Shown one piece after another: positions 21,401 to 28,643 of a stretch of DNA of 57,418 nucleotides; the stretch's first letter is position 1, and each line of letters starts with the position of its first letter. Where the stretch lies: positions 1-57,418 of the forward strand of contig CAJQGR010000039.1 in the NCBI GenBank assembly GCA_905477785.1, given 5' to 3'. This stretch comes from an uncultured Hellea sp. Lineage in GTDB: Bacteria > Pseudomonadota > Alphaproteobacteria > Caulobacterales > Maricaulaceae. A model generated the notes under the pieces. It saw nothing but the letters and a program-made list of their open reading frames with translations. It searched no databases and was not told where the DNA came from. Both the position numbers and the translations under genes were made by a program.

Positions 21401-21919
21401 AGTTCTGGCGGAAGAGCAGTGCGTTTGGCTGGCGTGGTCAGGAAACGTCAAGAGCGTGTTAGTAAAAGAGGGAAAAGATTTGCATTCATAAGTATATCAG
21501 ACCCTACGGGTGATTTTGAAATTTTAGTTGGTGAAGATCTTTTAGTATCGAATAGACAAATAATGGAAACTGGATCACTTTTAGAGATAACAGCCAAAGC
21601 TGAAGTAAGGGATGGAGAAGTTAGGCTTTTTGCAAATACTATAAGTCTACTTGAACTCAAAGAAGAGAAAAATTTTGCTAAAGGTTTAGAAATAAGACTT
21701 AGGTCAGCAGACTCAGATGTTCTTGATGAATTTGAAAAAGTTCTTTTATCGCTAAAAGATGCTCCATCTAAGGTTAAGGGATTCATAGATGTATTTATTC
21801 CTATTAGTAGCTCTAGAGAAGGACACTGGAGGCTCAGTGATAACTTTGGAATTGACATTGCTTTTCAGAAAGCAATTAAGGCTAATAGTTTTGTTGAACT
21901 CGTAACCGAAGTGGATTGA
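18470..21919 (+). CDS. dnaE: DNA polymerase III subunit alpha
   Basis: This is the catalytic subunit of the replicative polymerase. The 1149-residue protein has an N-terminal PHP domain (VHLRSRSPYSLLEGA, LTDTNNMCGALEF). The C-family palm carries catalytic D403 and D405 in MPDFDIDF, then the thumb/finger region (GPGRGSGAGS, GYGFNKSHAAAYA). A helix-hairpin-helix part and a C-terminal OB fold near residues 985-1025 (VRLAGVVRKRQERVSKRG) follow. The length fits DnaE1, not the shorter mutagenic DnaE2. Start is GTG 18470 with a GAGGGAG ribosome-binding site at 18457-18463. It probably shares the upstream LexA-box promoter with the micropeptide gene. Confidence 0.97.
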   Translation: MARSPVFVHLRSRSPYSLLEGALKIEETAQLSRRMGMPALALTDTNNMCGALEFSEILTKEGIQPIIGLTLSIETEKTKNTVHNNKVLDGTLVLLAKNEIGYCNLMKLSSSAFLDVEPYDLPHFRSSQLSAFSDGLIALTGGPEGVLNKLICQGQLDKAEEWLDYLLDIYSDNLYIELQRHGLHDEVIAEKHLINWAYAKGIRLVATNEPYFLNPDIFESHDALLAMQEGSYILEKDRRRLTRQHYFKSTEEMVDLFKDLPEAIENTINISKMCLVKSVKRDPILPSFSDGSLSEGDILDQQAHEGLKRRLSKIKLSAPKRDYVKRLEFEIKIIRQMGFPGYFLIVSDFIKWAKSQGIPVGPGRGSGAGSVVAWALTITDLDPLKYGLLFERFLNPERVSMPDFDIDFCQERRGEVIKYVQEKYGEDQVAHIITFGTLQARAVVRDVGRVMQMPLPQVDRLAKLVPSNPANPVSLSEAVKMEKGLRDAKAEDPAVRKLLDTALKLEGLYRNASTHAAGVVIGDRPLTELIPLYRDPRSDVPATQFTMKWAEKAGLVKFDFLGLKTLTVIDRCIKYLSKQGIHVDLENIDTSNPLAYIPLSEGLSAGVFQLESSGMRDVLRKMAPDSIEELTALISLYRPGPMKNIPMYIDRKYGRSKIEYPHESLTNILEETYGVIIYQEQVMQIAQVLSGYSLGEADLLRRAMGKKDQAEMNRQRSRFVEGAAINGVDKQLSNSIFDLVNEFAGYGFNKSHAAAYAMISFQTAYLKALYPTEFIASIMSLDITNLDKLAQFFQEAKRMGIEVELPCVNRSKADFDVNNGKVLYALGALKNVGVEAMRHVVEVRSEGGDFIDLFDFARRVDTRIVNKRAFENLARGGAFDCLEPNRAKAFSSSAILQQIGSRSAQEKASEQTNLFSSEVDFMVEPDLPNTTAWTSLEQLDNELSAIGFYLGGHPLDAFLPILQRKKTIMAIDLESFCSSGGRAVRLAGVVRKRQERVSKRGKRFAFISISDPTGDFEILVGEDLLVSNRQIMETGSLLEITAKAEVRDGEVRLFANTISLLELKEEKNFAKGLEIRLRSADSDVLDEFEKVLLSLKDAPSKVKGFIDVFIPISSSREGHWRLSDNFGIDIAFQKAIKANSFVELVTEVD

Positions 21920-21982
21920 TATTTTCAGCATGTTATAAGCTTATATTTATTTATATACTTGAAAGTTTTAAATAAATAGTGT

Positions 21983-23542
21983 TTGCAAGTTATAAGTAAT
22001 AAAAAAGAATGGTTAAAAATTCAAAACTTTATTAAAAGATTAGCTGTAAGGCCTTTGGTATTTTGGCCTCCATTAATAATATTTTTAGCCTTAGTATTCT
22101 TAAGTATTTCCGATGAAGTTAGATTTTTAAAAATCACTACTTTTATCAATAATAAAATTTTAGACGTCTTTTCGAGTATGTTCAGTTTGGCGGCTTTCTT
22201 CTTCTTAGTTACATGCATATGGGCTGCTTTATCGCCATTAGGTAGAGTGGTTATAGGTGGTAAGGGATCAAAGCCAATATTGTCTTTTTGGAGTTGGGTT
22301 TCTATAACATTAACAACGACACTTGCTGTTGGGATTTTATTCTGGGGAACTGCAGAACCTCTATTTCATTTATATGATACAGGAATAGCTAGTGTTGTTC
22401 CTGCTTCAGACGAAGCCCTCAGGTTTTCAATGTCTTCACTTTATATGCATTGGTCATTTACACCTTATGCAATTTATACTTTGCCTGGACTAACTTTTGC
22501 TCTTGTTTATTATAACCTTAGATTACCATTTTCACTCTCAGCACCCTTGAGTGTTTTAACTGGTAAGCAAGTTCCTTCTGTAATATCGCAAATTGTTGAT
22601 GGTATAGCTCTATTGGCATTATTATTCGGACTTTCGGCCAGTTTAGGTTCTGGTATTCTTTCAATCTCTGGAGGTATTTCAAGATTATTACCTTTAGAAA
22701 CCAATAGTACTTTACTTGGTGTTATAACCATTGTGATTGTTTTTACTTTTTTTATATCCTCAGCAAGTGGCCTCCATAAAGGAATAAAGTTACTCGCAGA
22801 TCTAAATATTAAGATATTTTTGATACTTATAATTTTTATATTTACTGCTGGTCCAACATATGAAATTTTAAATATTTCTTTCACCTCAATAATAAATTTT
22901 TCTTCTGAATTTTTACCTAGATCATTGTTGATGAAACCTTTTGATAATAAGATTTGGCTTAACGATTGGACTGTTTTTTATTTTGCAAATTGGATGGCTT
23001 GGGCACCTCTTGCTGCTTTATTTTTAGGAAAAATATCACTTGGATATACAGTAAGACAATATATTCTTGTTAACTTATTTATACCTGCACTATTTTCAAT
23101 TATATGGATGAGTGTATTCGGAGGTTTAACTTTAATTTTAGAGAAAAATAACCCTAACTTACTCAATGATGTTTTAAATTTTATGGGCCCAGAATATGTT
23201 CTTTATAAGGTTTTAGAATTTTTACCTTTTACAATAATTTTAGTGGCAATAATTTGCTTAGTTTCATTTTTATCTTATGTGACTGCTGCTGACTCAAATA
23301 TGGATGTTATTTCAGACCTGTGTTTAAAGCCTAATCAAATTAAGTCTGATCGTCAAAAAATAATGCTTAAGTTTATTTGGTCTTTACTAATTGGATTTAC
23401 AGCATGGATGATGATATCATTATCAGGTATTGATGGTATTAAAATGTTATCAAATTTAGGTGGCTTTCCTTCGCTTTTTATTATTACTATTTTTAATTTA
23501 GTACTGATTATTTTAGGAACAATAAAAATTAAGCACCTATAG
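21983..23542 (+). CDS. BCCT family transporter
   Basis: This is an inner-membrane secondary transporter of the betaine/carnitine/choline family. The 519-residue protein has about twelve hydrophobic helices. Family landmarks are VGILFWGTAEPLFHL in helix 4 and YFANWMAWAPLAALFLGKISLGYTVRQYI, which corresponds to the family's Trp-rich helix 8 signature. Substrates of this family are quaternary ammonium compounds or dimethylsulfoniopropionate, but the exact one cannot be read here. The only start before the first helix is TTG 21983, which has no visible ribosome-binding site, so the start is uncertain. It sits alone between dnaE and rpsB. Confidence 0.88.
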   Translation: MQVISNKKEWLKIQNFIKRLAVRPLVFWPPLIIFLALVFLSISDEVRFLKITTFINNKILDVFSSMFSLAAFFFLVTCIWAALSPLGRVVIGGKGSKPILSFWSWVSITLTTTLAVGILFWGTAEPLFHLYDTGIASVVPASDEALRFSMSSLYMHWSFTPYAIYTLPGLTFALVYYNLRLPFSLSAPLSVLTGKQVPSVISQIVDGIALLALLFGLSASLGSGILSISGGISRLLPLETNSTLLGVITIVIVFTFFISSASGLHKGIKLLADLNIKIFLILIIFIFTAGPTYEILNISFTSIINFSSEFLPRSLLMKPFDNKIWLNDWTVFYFANWMAWAPLAALFLGKISLGYTVRQYILVNLFIPALFSIIWMSVFGGLTLILEKNNPNLLNDVLNFMGPEYVLYKVLEFLPFTIILVAIICLVSFLSYVTAADSNMDVISDLCLKPNQIKSDRQKIMLKFIWSLLIGFTAWMMISLSGIDGIKMLSNLGGFPSLFIITIFNLVLIILGTIKIKHL

Positions 23543-23576
23543 CTATTGTTTAAGTTTATTTATTTCAAATAATGCC

Positions 23577-23604
23577 TTGCATATAGTAAAATTAGTATTA
23601 TACG
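23577..23604 (+). promoter_or_regulatory. Putative rpsB promoter
   Basis: TTGCAT at 23577-23582 and TATACG at 23599-23604 are spaced by 16 bases. Transcription would start about 23611, just before the first paired segment of the rpsB leader. Both boxes deviate from consensus. An imperfect inverted repeat AATGCC/GGCATT (23571-23576 and 23604-23609) surrounds the promoter. Confidence 0.4.
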
Positions 23605-23618
23605 GCATTCAAAATCGC

Positions 23619-23719
23619 GTGTAGGTGAGGGTTTAGTACATATAGTATTTAATCCATTCCGGTGGGACAAATAATTCTATTTATCTCCACACCCTACACA
23701 GGCCAACCGGAACAAGGAG
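23619..23719 (+). promoter_or_regulatory. rpsB leader RNA with interleaved helices (candidate S2 autoregulatory pseudoknot)
   Basis: Two perfect seven-base-pair helices interleave. GTGTAGG 23619-23625 pairs with CCTACAC 23693-23699. TTCCGGT 23657-23663 pairs with ACCGGAA 23706-23712. The order A-B-A'-B' is that of an H-type pseudoknot, and both helices can be extended with small bulges. The last strand ends one base before the AAGGAG ribosome-binding site at 23714-23719. Ribosomal protein S2 is known to repress its own operon through the rpsB leader in gammaproteobacteria. A similar role here is inferred. Confidence 0.65.
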
Positions 23720-23725
23720 ATATCC

Positions 23726-24628
23726 ATGGCTTTACCTGAATTTTCAATGCGTCAGCTATTAGAAGCTGGAGTCCATTTTGGACATCAAACTCATCGATGG
23801 AACCCTAAAATGGCGCCATACATTTTTGGTGCCCGTTCTGGTATACACATCATGGACCTCTCGCAAACAGTCCCATTGTTGCACCAAGCACTAGTTCATG
23901 TACGTGAAGTTGCTTCAAAGGGTGGTCGAGTTTTGTTCGTTGGAACTAAACGTGCAGCATCAGAGCCAGTAGCGACTGCTGCTAAAAGGTGTGCTCAGTA
24001 TTACGTGAATCACAGATGGCTTGGTGGAATGTTAACTAATTGGCAAACTATATCCGGCTCAATTTCACGTTTACGTGAATTAGAGGCCCTAATGGGTGAG
24101 GGTGGTGAGGATACGGGACTCACTAAAAAAGAAAACTTAAAACTGACCCGAGAACTTGAAAAACTTGATAAAGCACTTGGCGGTATTAAAGATATGGGCG
24201 GTAAGCCTGATCTCATGTTTGTTATTGATACTAATAAAGAAGGTATTGCTATTAAAGAAGCTCGTCGCTTAGGTATTCCAGTCATAGCTATTCTAGATAC
24301 AAACTCAAATCCTGCATCGGCTGATATGCCTATTCCTGGCAATGATGATGCTGCTCGTGCAATTCAGCTATATTGCGAGCTTGTTGCTGACGCTGTTCTT
24401 GATGGCATGACTGAAGCTCAGCAGAAAATGGGGGCAGACATTGGTGAATCTGAGAACCCGATTGAAATGGCTATAAATGATGAGACAGCTGCTTTGGCTA
24501 TAGAAGAACCTGATGCTGTAGAACCAACATCATCGCCTGAAATCATTACGGCTGATGTTGCTGATGAAACTGTATCTAGTGAGTTAGTGTCAGATACTAT
24601 TTCTACTGAGGCAGAAGATAAAAAATAA
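23726..24628 (+). CDS. rpsB: 30S ribosomal protein S2
   Basis: This small-subunit ribosomal protein binds at the head-body junction with S1. The core shows the family segments [22 protein letters not shown] at the N-terminus, [21 protein letters not shown], and [12 protein letters not shown]. The 300-residue protein is longer than E. coli S2 (about 240) because of an acidic, low-complexity C-terminal tail of about 60 residues, a common alphaproteobacterial feature. Strong AAGGAG ribosome-binding site. It heads the rpsB-tsf-pyrH-frr cluster and is preceded by a structured leader. Confidence 0.98.
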   Translation: MALPEFSMRQLLEAGVHFGHQTHRWNPKMAPYIFGARSGIHIMDLSQTVPLLHQALVHVREVASKGGRVLFVGTKRAASEPVATAAKRCAQYYVNHRWLGGMLTNWQTISGSISRLRELEALMGEGGEDTGLTKKENLKLTRELEKLDKALGGIKDMGGKPDLMFVIDTNKEGIAIKEARRLGIPVIAILDTNSNPASADMPIPGNDDAARAIQLYCELVADAVLDGMTEAQQKMGADIGESENPIEMAINDETAALAIEEPDAVEPTSSPEIITADVADETVSSELVSDTISTEAEDKK

Positions 24629-24634
24629 ATAAAA

Positions 24635-24685
24635 TTCAGATGTCCTAGTTAATCTATTATTTAGTCTGGTTAAATTAGGATCTAT
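24635..24685 (+). promoter_or_regulatory. Hairpin in the rpsB-tsf gap
   Basis: In the 87-base gap between rpsB and tsf, AGAT-GT-CCTA (24638-24647) can pair with TAGGATCT (24676-24683), leaving a two-base bulge. No U tract follows, so this is not a classical terminator. It could be a weak attenuator or processing site setting the S2 to EF-Ts ratio. Evidence is only the pairing in an AT-rich gap. Confidence 0.28.
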
Positions 24686-24715
24686 ATAAATTCATACCTA
24701 TAGGAGATATGTATT

Positions 24716-25639
24716 ATGGCTCAAATTACAGCTGCACTTGTAAAAGAACTTCGTGAAAAAACGTCTGCAGGCATGATGGATTGTAAAAAAGCGCTTAATG
24801 AGACAAACGGCGATCTTAATGCTGCGGCAGATTGGTTGCGTACTAAAGGAATAGCTAAAGCTGATAAGAAAGCATCAAGAATAGCCGCTGAAGGGCTAGT
24901 TGCTATTGCTATTAATGGAACTACAGGAGCGCTTGTTGAAGTTAACTCTGAAACAGACTTTGTGGCTCGAAATGATGGATTTCAAGCAGCTGTATCTGAA
25001 GTTGCTCGATTAGGATTAACAGCGAATAGTGGAGAAGAGCTTGCTTCAGCAATTACTACTAATGGTGTTAATGTAACTGAGATGTTTAAGAAACTTGTTG
25101 GTAAAATAGGTGAAAATATGTCCTTTAGGCGTATGAGTAGGCTTTCTGTTAGTCAAGGTGTTGTCGCTGGATACATACATAACGCAGTTACTGATTGTAT
25201 GGGAAAAATTGGAGTTTTGGTTGCTTTAGAAAGTTCTGGCGATAAGGAAAAGCTCGAGGTACTTGCAAAAAAAATAGCAATGCATGTTGCAGCAACCAAT
25301 CCTTTAGCACTTTCTGAAAATGACTTAGACTCGGAAGTTATTGATAAGGAAAGGGCTATGCTAAAGGCGGAAGCTCTAGAATCTGGAAAACCAGAGGCTA
25401 TCGTTGATAAAATGGTTGATGGTAGAATGAAAAAATTCTTTAAAGAATCTGTTCTTTTAACTCAAACTTTTGTAATGGATGGTGAACGTTCAGTTTCCAA
25501 AGTTATTGAAGATGAAGCATTATCAATTAATGCTGATATTAAAATGGTAGCTTTCTCACGGATGAGTTTAGGTGAGGGTATCCAAAAGAAAGAAGAAAAC
25601 TTTGCCGCTGAAGTGGCAGCAGCTGTAGCTAGCTCATAG
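24716..25639 (+). CDS. tsf: Translation elongation factor Ts
   Basis: This is the guanine-nucleotide exchange factor that recycles EF-Tu. The N-terminal UBA-like region carries the conserved VKELREKTSAGMMDCKKAL motif. The core shows the TDFVARN motif that contacts EF-Tu, and two repeats of the dimerisation fold follow. The 307-residue length is normal. ATG 24716 is preceded by a TAGGAGA ribosome-binding site. It follows rpsB, as in nearly all bacteria. Confidence 0.97.
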   Translation: MAQITAALVKELREKTSAGMMDCKKALNETNGDLNAAADWLRTKGIAKADKKASRIAAEGLVAIAINGTTGALVEVNSETDFVARNDGFQAAVSEVARLGLTANSGEELASAITTNGVNVTEMFKKLVGKIGENMSFRRMSRLSVSQGVVAGYIHNAVTDCMGKIGVLVALESSGDKEKLEVLAKKIAMHVAATNPLALSENDLDSEVIDKERAMLKAEALESGKPEAIVDKMVDGRMKKFFKESVLLTQTFVMDGERSVSKVIEDEALSINADIKMVAFSRMSLGEGIQKKEENFAAEVAAAVASS

Positions 25640-25646
25640 AATTTCA

Positions 25647-25685
25647 ACTATTTTCATAAAATAGTGTCAAACTACTAGCACTATT
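25647..25685 (+). promoter_or_regulatory. Mutually exclusive hairpins before pyrH
   Basis: Three segments can pair in two ways. ACTATTTT (25647-25654) forms a perfect eight-base-pair stem with AAAATAGT (25658-25665) around a CAT loop. The overlapping AATAGTG (25660-25666) can instead pair with CACTATT (25679-25685). Because the middle segment serves both, the two hairpins exclude each other, as in attenuation switches. No U tract is seen after the first hairpin. The region is AT-rich, so chance is possible. Confidence 0.35.
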
Positions 25686-25738
25686 GATTTGAATCCTTAT
25701 TATCCTCTGTAGACACACGTATTTATAGGGGATTTTTT

Positions 25739-26458
25739 ATGGCTACAGTTTACGGTTATAACCGTGTGCTACTCAAGCTTTCGGGCGAGGCTTTAATGGG
25801 TGATAGGCCATACGGTATAGATATTGCTATGACTTCTCGAATAGCCGCAGAAGTAAAAGAAGCACACGCTAAAGGTTTACAAATCGCTTTAGTTATTGGT
25901 GCTGGAAATATATTCAGAGGTTTGTCCGCATCTGCTGGTGGTATTGAACGCTCAACCGCTGATTATATGGGTATGTTGGCTACAGTAATGAATGCTCTTG
26001 CGATGCAGAGTGCGCTTGAGCAAATTGGTGTCGATACACGAGTTCAATCAGCAATACCTATGCAAACAGTTTGCGAGAGTTATATTCGACGAAGAGCTGT
26101 TCGTCATATGGAGAAAGGCCGGGTGGTAATTTTTGCTGCGGGTACTGGAAATCCTTACTTCACAACTGATACAGCTGCCGCATTACGCGCGGCAGAGATG
26201 GATTGCGATGTTTTAGTTAAGGGAACACAGGTTGATGGCGTCTATGATAGTGACCCAAATGTAAATAAAAATGCTTCTAGGTATAAAGAATTGAGTTATC
26301 AAAAAGTTTTAACTGATAACTTGCAGGTAATGGATGCTGCAGCAATAACATTAATGAGAGACAATGATATCCCAATTGTAGTATTTTCGCTTAAAGACAA
26401 GGGTTCTTTTGATCTAGTAATGCAGGGATTAGGAACTTGTACTACAATTAAATCTTGA
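25739..26458 (+). CDS. pyrH: UMP kinase
   Basis: This hexameric bacterial UMP kinase of the amino acid kinase family makes UDP for pyrimidine nucleotide synthesis. The 239-residue protein has the [10 protein letters not shown] phosphate-binding start, the [10 protein letters not shown] motif, the [17 protein letters not shown] segment, and the [11 protein letters not shown] nucleotide-binding loop. The start is ATG 25739 after an AGGGGAT ribosome-binding site. It keeps the conserved tsf-pyrH-frr order. The 99-base gap upstream holds alternative hairpins. Confidence 0.97.
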   Translation: MATVYGYNRVLLKLSGEALMGDRPYGIDIAMTSRIAAEVKEAHAKGLQIALVIGAGNIFRGLSASAGGIERSTADYMGMLATVMNALAMQSALEQIGVDTRVQSAIPMQTVCESYIRRRAVRHMEKGRVVIFAAGTGNPYFTTDTAAALRAAEMDCDVLVKGTQVDGVYDSDPNVNKNASRYKELSYQKVLTDNLQVMDAAAITLMRDNDIPIVVFSLKDKGSFDLVMQGLGTCTTIKS

Positions 26459-26511
26459 TATTGGTTTGAATAATAATTTATTAATTTAATCTTATATCTG
26501 ATGGAGAGTTC

Positions 26512-27072
26512 ATGATGGATGATTTTGACCTTAAAGTGTTTCGAAAAAGAATGGATGGAGCTTTATTATCTTTAAAGTCTGAGTTTGGCAGCCTTAGAAC
26601 TGGAAGAGCTAGCGTAGGCATACTTGATGGTGTTAAAGTTAATGCATACGGTTCAGAGATGATGCTAAATCAAGTTGGTTCAGTTTCTGTACCTGAGCCA
26701 CGTATGCTTTTAGTTAGCGTTTGGGATAAAACTCTAGTCCAAGCTGCCGATAAGGCAATTCGTCAGTCGAACCTAGGTTTAAATCCGATTGTTGATGGCC
26801 AAAACTTGCGTATTCCTATGCCCCCTTTAACAGAAGAAAGACGTAAAGAACTTGTCAAGATCGCTGGATCTTATTCAGAAAATTCGAAAGTAGCTGTAAG
26901 AAATGTTCGTCGTGATGCTATGGAAACAGTTAAGAGATTAGAGCGCACGAAAATAATAAGTGAAGACGAACTTAAAGCTCATGAAACTGATATACAGTCA
27001 GCAACAAACTCTGTTATTTCTGAAATTGATATTGCATTAAATGTTAAATCAGAAGAAATTATGCAGGTATAA
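26512..27072 (+). CDS. frr: Ribosome recycling factor
   Basis: With EF-G this factor splits the post-termination ribosome. The 186-residue, tRNA-shaped protein shows the family helices and the motifs LRTGRASVGILDGVKVNAYGS and IRIPMPPLTEERRKELVK-like NLRIPMPPLTEERRKELVK. Two successive ATG codons (26512 and 26515) are both within range of the GGAG site at 26503-26506; the first is used here. The stop is directly followed by the TTG start of uppS. Confidence 0.97.
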   Translation: MMDDFDLKVFRKRMDGALLSLKSEFGSLRTGRASVGILDGVKVNAYGSEMMLNQVGSVSVPEPRMLLVSVWDKTLVQAADKAIRQSNLGLNPIVDGQNLRIPMPPLTEERRKELVKIAGSYSENSKVAVRNVRRDAMETVKRLERTKIISEDELKAHETDIQSATNSVISEIDIALNVKSEEIMQV

Positions 27073-27801
27073 TTGAAAAATAAAAGTCTATATCTTTCAT
27101 CTATTCCAAATCATATAGCTATTATCATGGATGGTAATGGACGTTGGGCAGAAGCACGAAAGAGACCACGCCTCTATGGTCATCAAGCTGGAGTAGAAGC
27201 CGTAAGAAGAACAGTGAAAGCTGCATCTGAAATGGGGATTAAATGTTTAACGCTCTATAGCTTTTCAACTGAAAACTGGGCCCGACCTAAATCGGAAATA
27301 TCTGGATTGTTTAATCTTTTACGTAAATATGTTGCAGATGACTTAGATGTCCTTAATAGCAATGGGGTTTGTATTCGTATTTTGGGTTCCAAAAGTGGAC
27401 TTAATTCAGAGATGTTAGAACTAATTGCACGTGTTGAAGCAAAAACAGCAAAGAATAAAGACCTTCAGCTTAATATTGCTTTTAATTACGGGGGAAGAGA
27501 TGAAATAATCAGGGCGGTATCTAAGGCCATAAATGCTGGTGAAAACTTTAGTGATATGAATGAAGGTGGGTTGAGTCCATACTTAGACACTGCAGGTCTT
27601 TCAGAGCCAGATTTAGTAATTCGTACAAGTGGAGAAAAACGTATCAGTAATTTTTTAATTTGGCAAACTGTATACTCAGAATTTGTTTTCACTGATGTTC
27701 TTTGGCCAGATTTTAGTGATTTGGATTTATCTGAAGCAGTTTTAGAATACCAGAGTCGTGAACGTAGATATGGTTCGCTTGAAGACAATGATGTGGCTTA
27801 G
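27073..27801 (+). CDS. uppS: Isoprenyl transferase (undecaprenyl diphosphate synthase)
   Basis: This cis-prenyltransferase builds the C55 lipid carrier for peptidoglycan and lipopolysaccharide synthesis. The diphosphate-binding motif IAIIMDGNGRWAEARKRPRLYGH is at the N-terminus, and the family segment SEPDLVIRTSGEKRISNFL, including the DLVIRTSGE signature, is near residue 180. The 242-residue length is usual. The gene begins with TTG 27073 immediately after the frr stop, using a weak CAGG site. No ATG lies between it and the first motif. Confidence 0.95.
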   Translation: MKNKSLYLSSIPNHIAIIMDGNGRWAEARKRPRLYGHQAGVEAVRRTVKAASEMGIKCLTLYSFSTENWARPKSEISGLFNLLRKYVADDLDVLNSNGVCIRILGSKSGLNSEMLELIARVEAKTAKNKDLQLNIAFNYGGRDEIIRAVSKAINAGENFSDMNEGGLSPYLDTAGLSEPDLVIRTSGEKRISNFLIWQTVYSEFVFTDVLWPDFSDLDLSEAVLEYQSRERRYGSLEDNDVA

Positions 27802-27806
27802 TTTAT

Positions 27807-28637
27807 ATGAAAAAAAATATTAATACAAAACCTGTATGGAAAAATATTGGAATTAGAGGCATAACAGCTCTTGTTTTAGCCGGCATTGTTTTTTTACCTA
27901 TTTATTTTGGAGGATTGTACTGGGCCATTTTGGTCTCAATCTTTAGTGCTAGAATGATTTGGGAGTGGGTTAGAATGTCAAATTCTAATCCTGAATTAAA
28001 AGGATGCTTTATTCCAATTATGGGAGTTGTTCTTTCTTGTTTATTTATGGCATTTGAGAGCTATAATTTTGTAATAATAAGTGTTCTATTGAGTACCTTA
28101 TTAATAGGTTTGGAGCGTTTTAATCGAAATCAAATTTTGTGGGCGTGTTTCGGATTTCTATATGTATGTTTGCCGTCAATAGCACTCATCGGATTAAGAG
28201 GCTCTGAGGTTGGCTTCTTTTCGGAAGGCTTTATAAAAATATGTTATATCATATTAATAGTCGTAGGAGCTGATGTGGGTGCATACTTAGGAGGATCTTA
28301 TTTTAAAGGACCTAAAATGTCTCCCGTTATAAGCCCTAACAAAACCTGGTCTGGTTTTATTAGTGGATTAAGTTTAGGAATAGTAATGGGGGGGGTAACA
28401 GGCTATTTTGCTAATATGGATTTATTATTTAGCCTTACTTTTGCAATTCCAGTTGTATTATTTTCAATAGTTGGAGACCTTTTTGAAAGTGGTGTAAAAC
28501 GTATTCAAAAAGTGAAAGATACTGGCGAATTATTACCAGGCCATGGAGGTTTGCTGGACCGTTTGGATAGCTTAATGTTTGCTGTGCTGGGTAGTGTAAT
28601 AATTCTGTACTTTGCACCTGATAGTTGGCCAATATAG
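27807..28637 (+). CDS. cdsA: Phosphatidate cytidylyltransferase
   Basis: This inner-membrane enzyme makes CDP-diacylglycerol from phosphatidate and CTP, the precursor of all major phospholipids. The 276-residue protein has about seven or eight hydrophobic helices. The C-terminal signature runs from GDLFESGVKRIQKVKD to LPGHGGLLDRLDSL, and the SPNKTWSGF motif lies before it. It sits between uppS and dxr as in many proteobacteria, with gaps of five and six bases. Confidence 0.95.
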   Translation: MKKNINTKPVWKNIGIRGITALVLAGIVFLPIYFGGLYWAILVSIFSARMIWEWVRMSNSNPELKGCFIPIMGVVLSCLFMAFESYNFVIISVLLSTLLIGLERFNRNQILWACFGFLYVCLPSIALIGLRGSEVGFFSEGFIKICYIILIVVGADVGAYLGGSYFKGPKMSPVISPNKTWSGFISGLSLGIVMGGVTGYFANMDLLFSLTFAIPVVLFSIVGDLFESGVKRIQKVKDTGELLPGHGGLLDRLDSLMFAVLGSVIILYFAPDSWPI

Positions 28638-28643
28638 AATAAA

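Noticed and set aside
18470-21919. The possibility that dnaE is the SOS-induced mutagenic DnaE2
   Set aside because: The 1149-residue length, sequence features and absence of neighbouring imuA/imuB fit replicative DnaE1, despite the upstream LexA box.
21934-21945. TATAAGCTTATA palindrome after dnaE
   Set aside because: Short AT-rich dyads of this size are common by chance, and nothing else about the position supports an operator.
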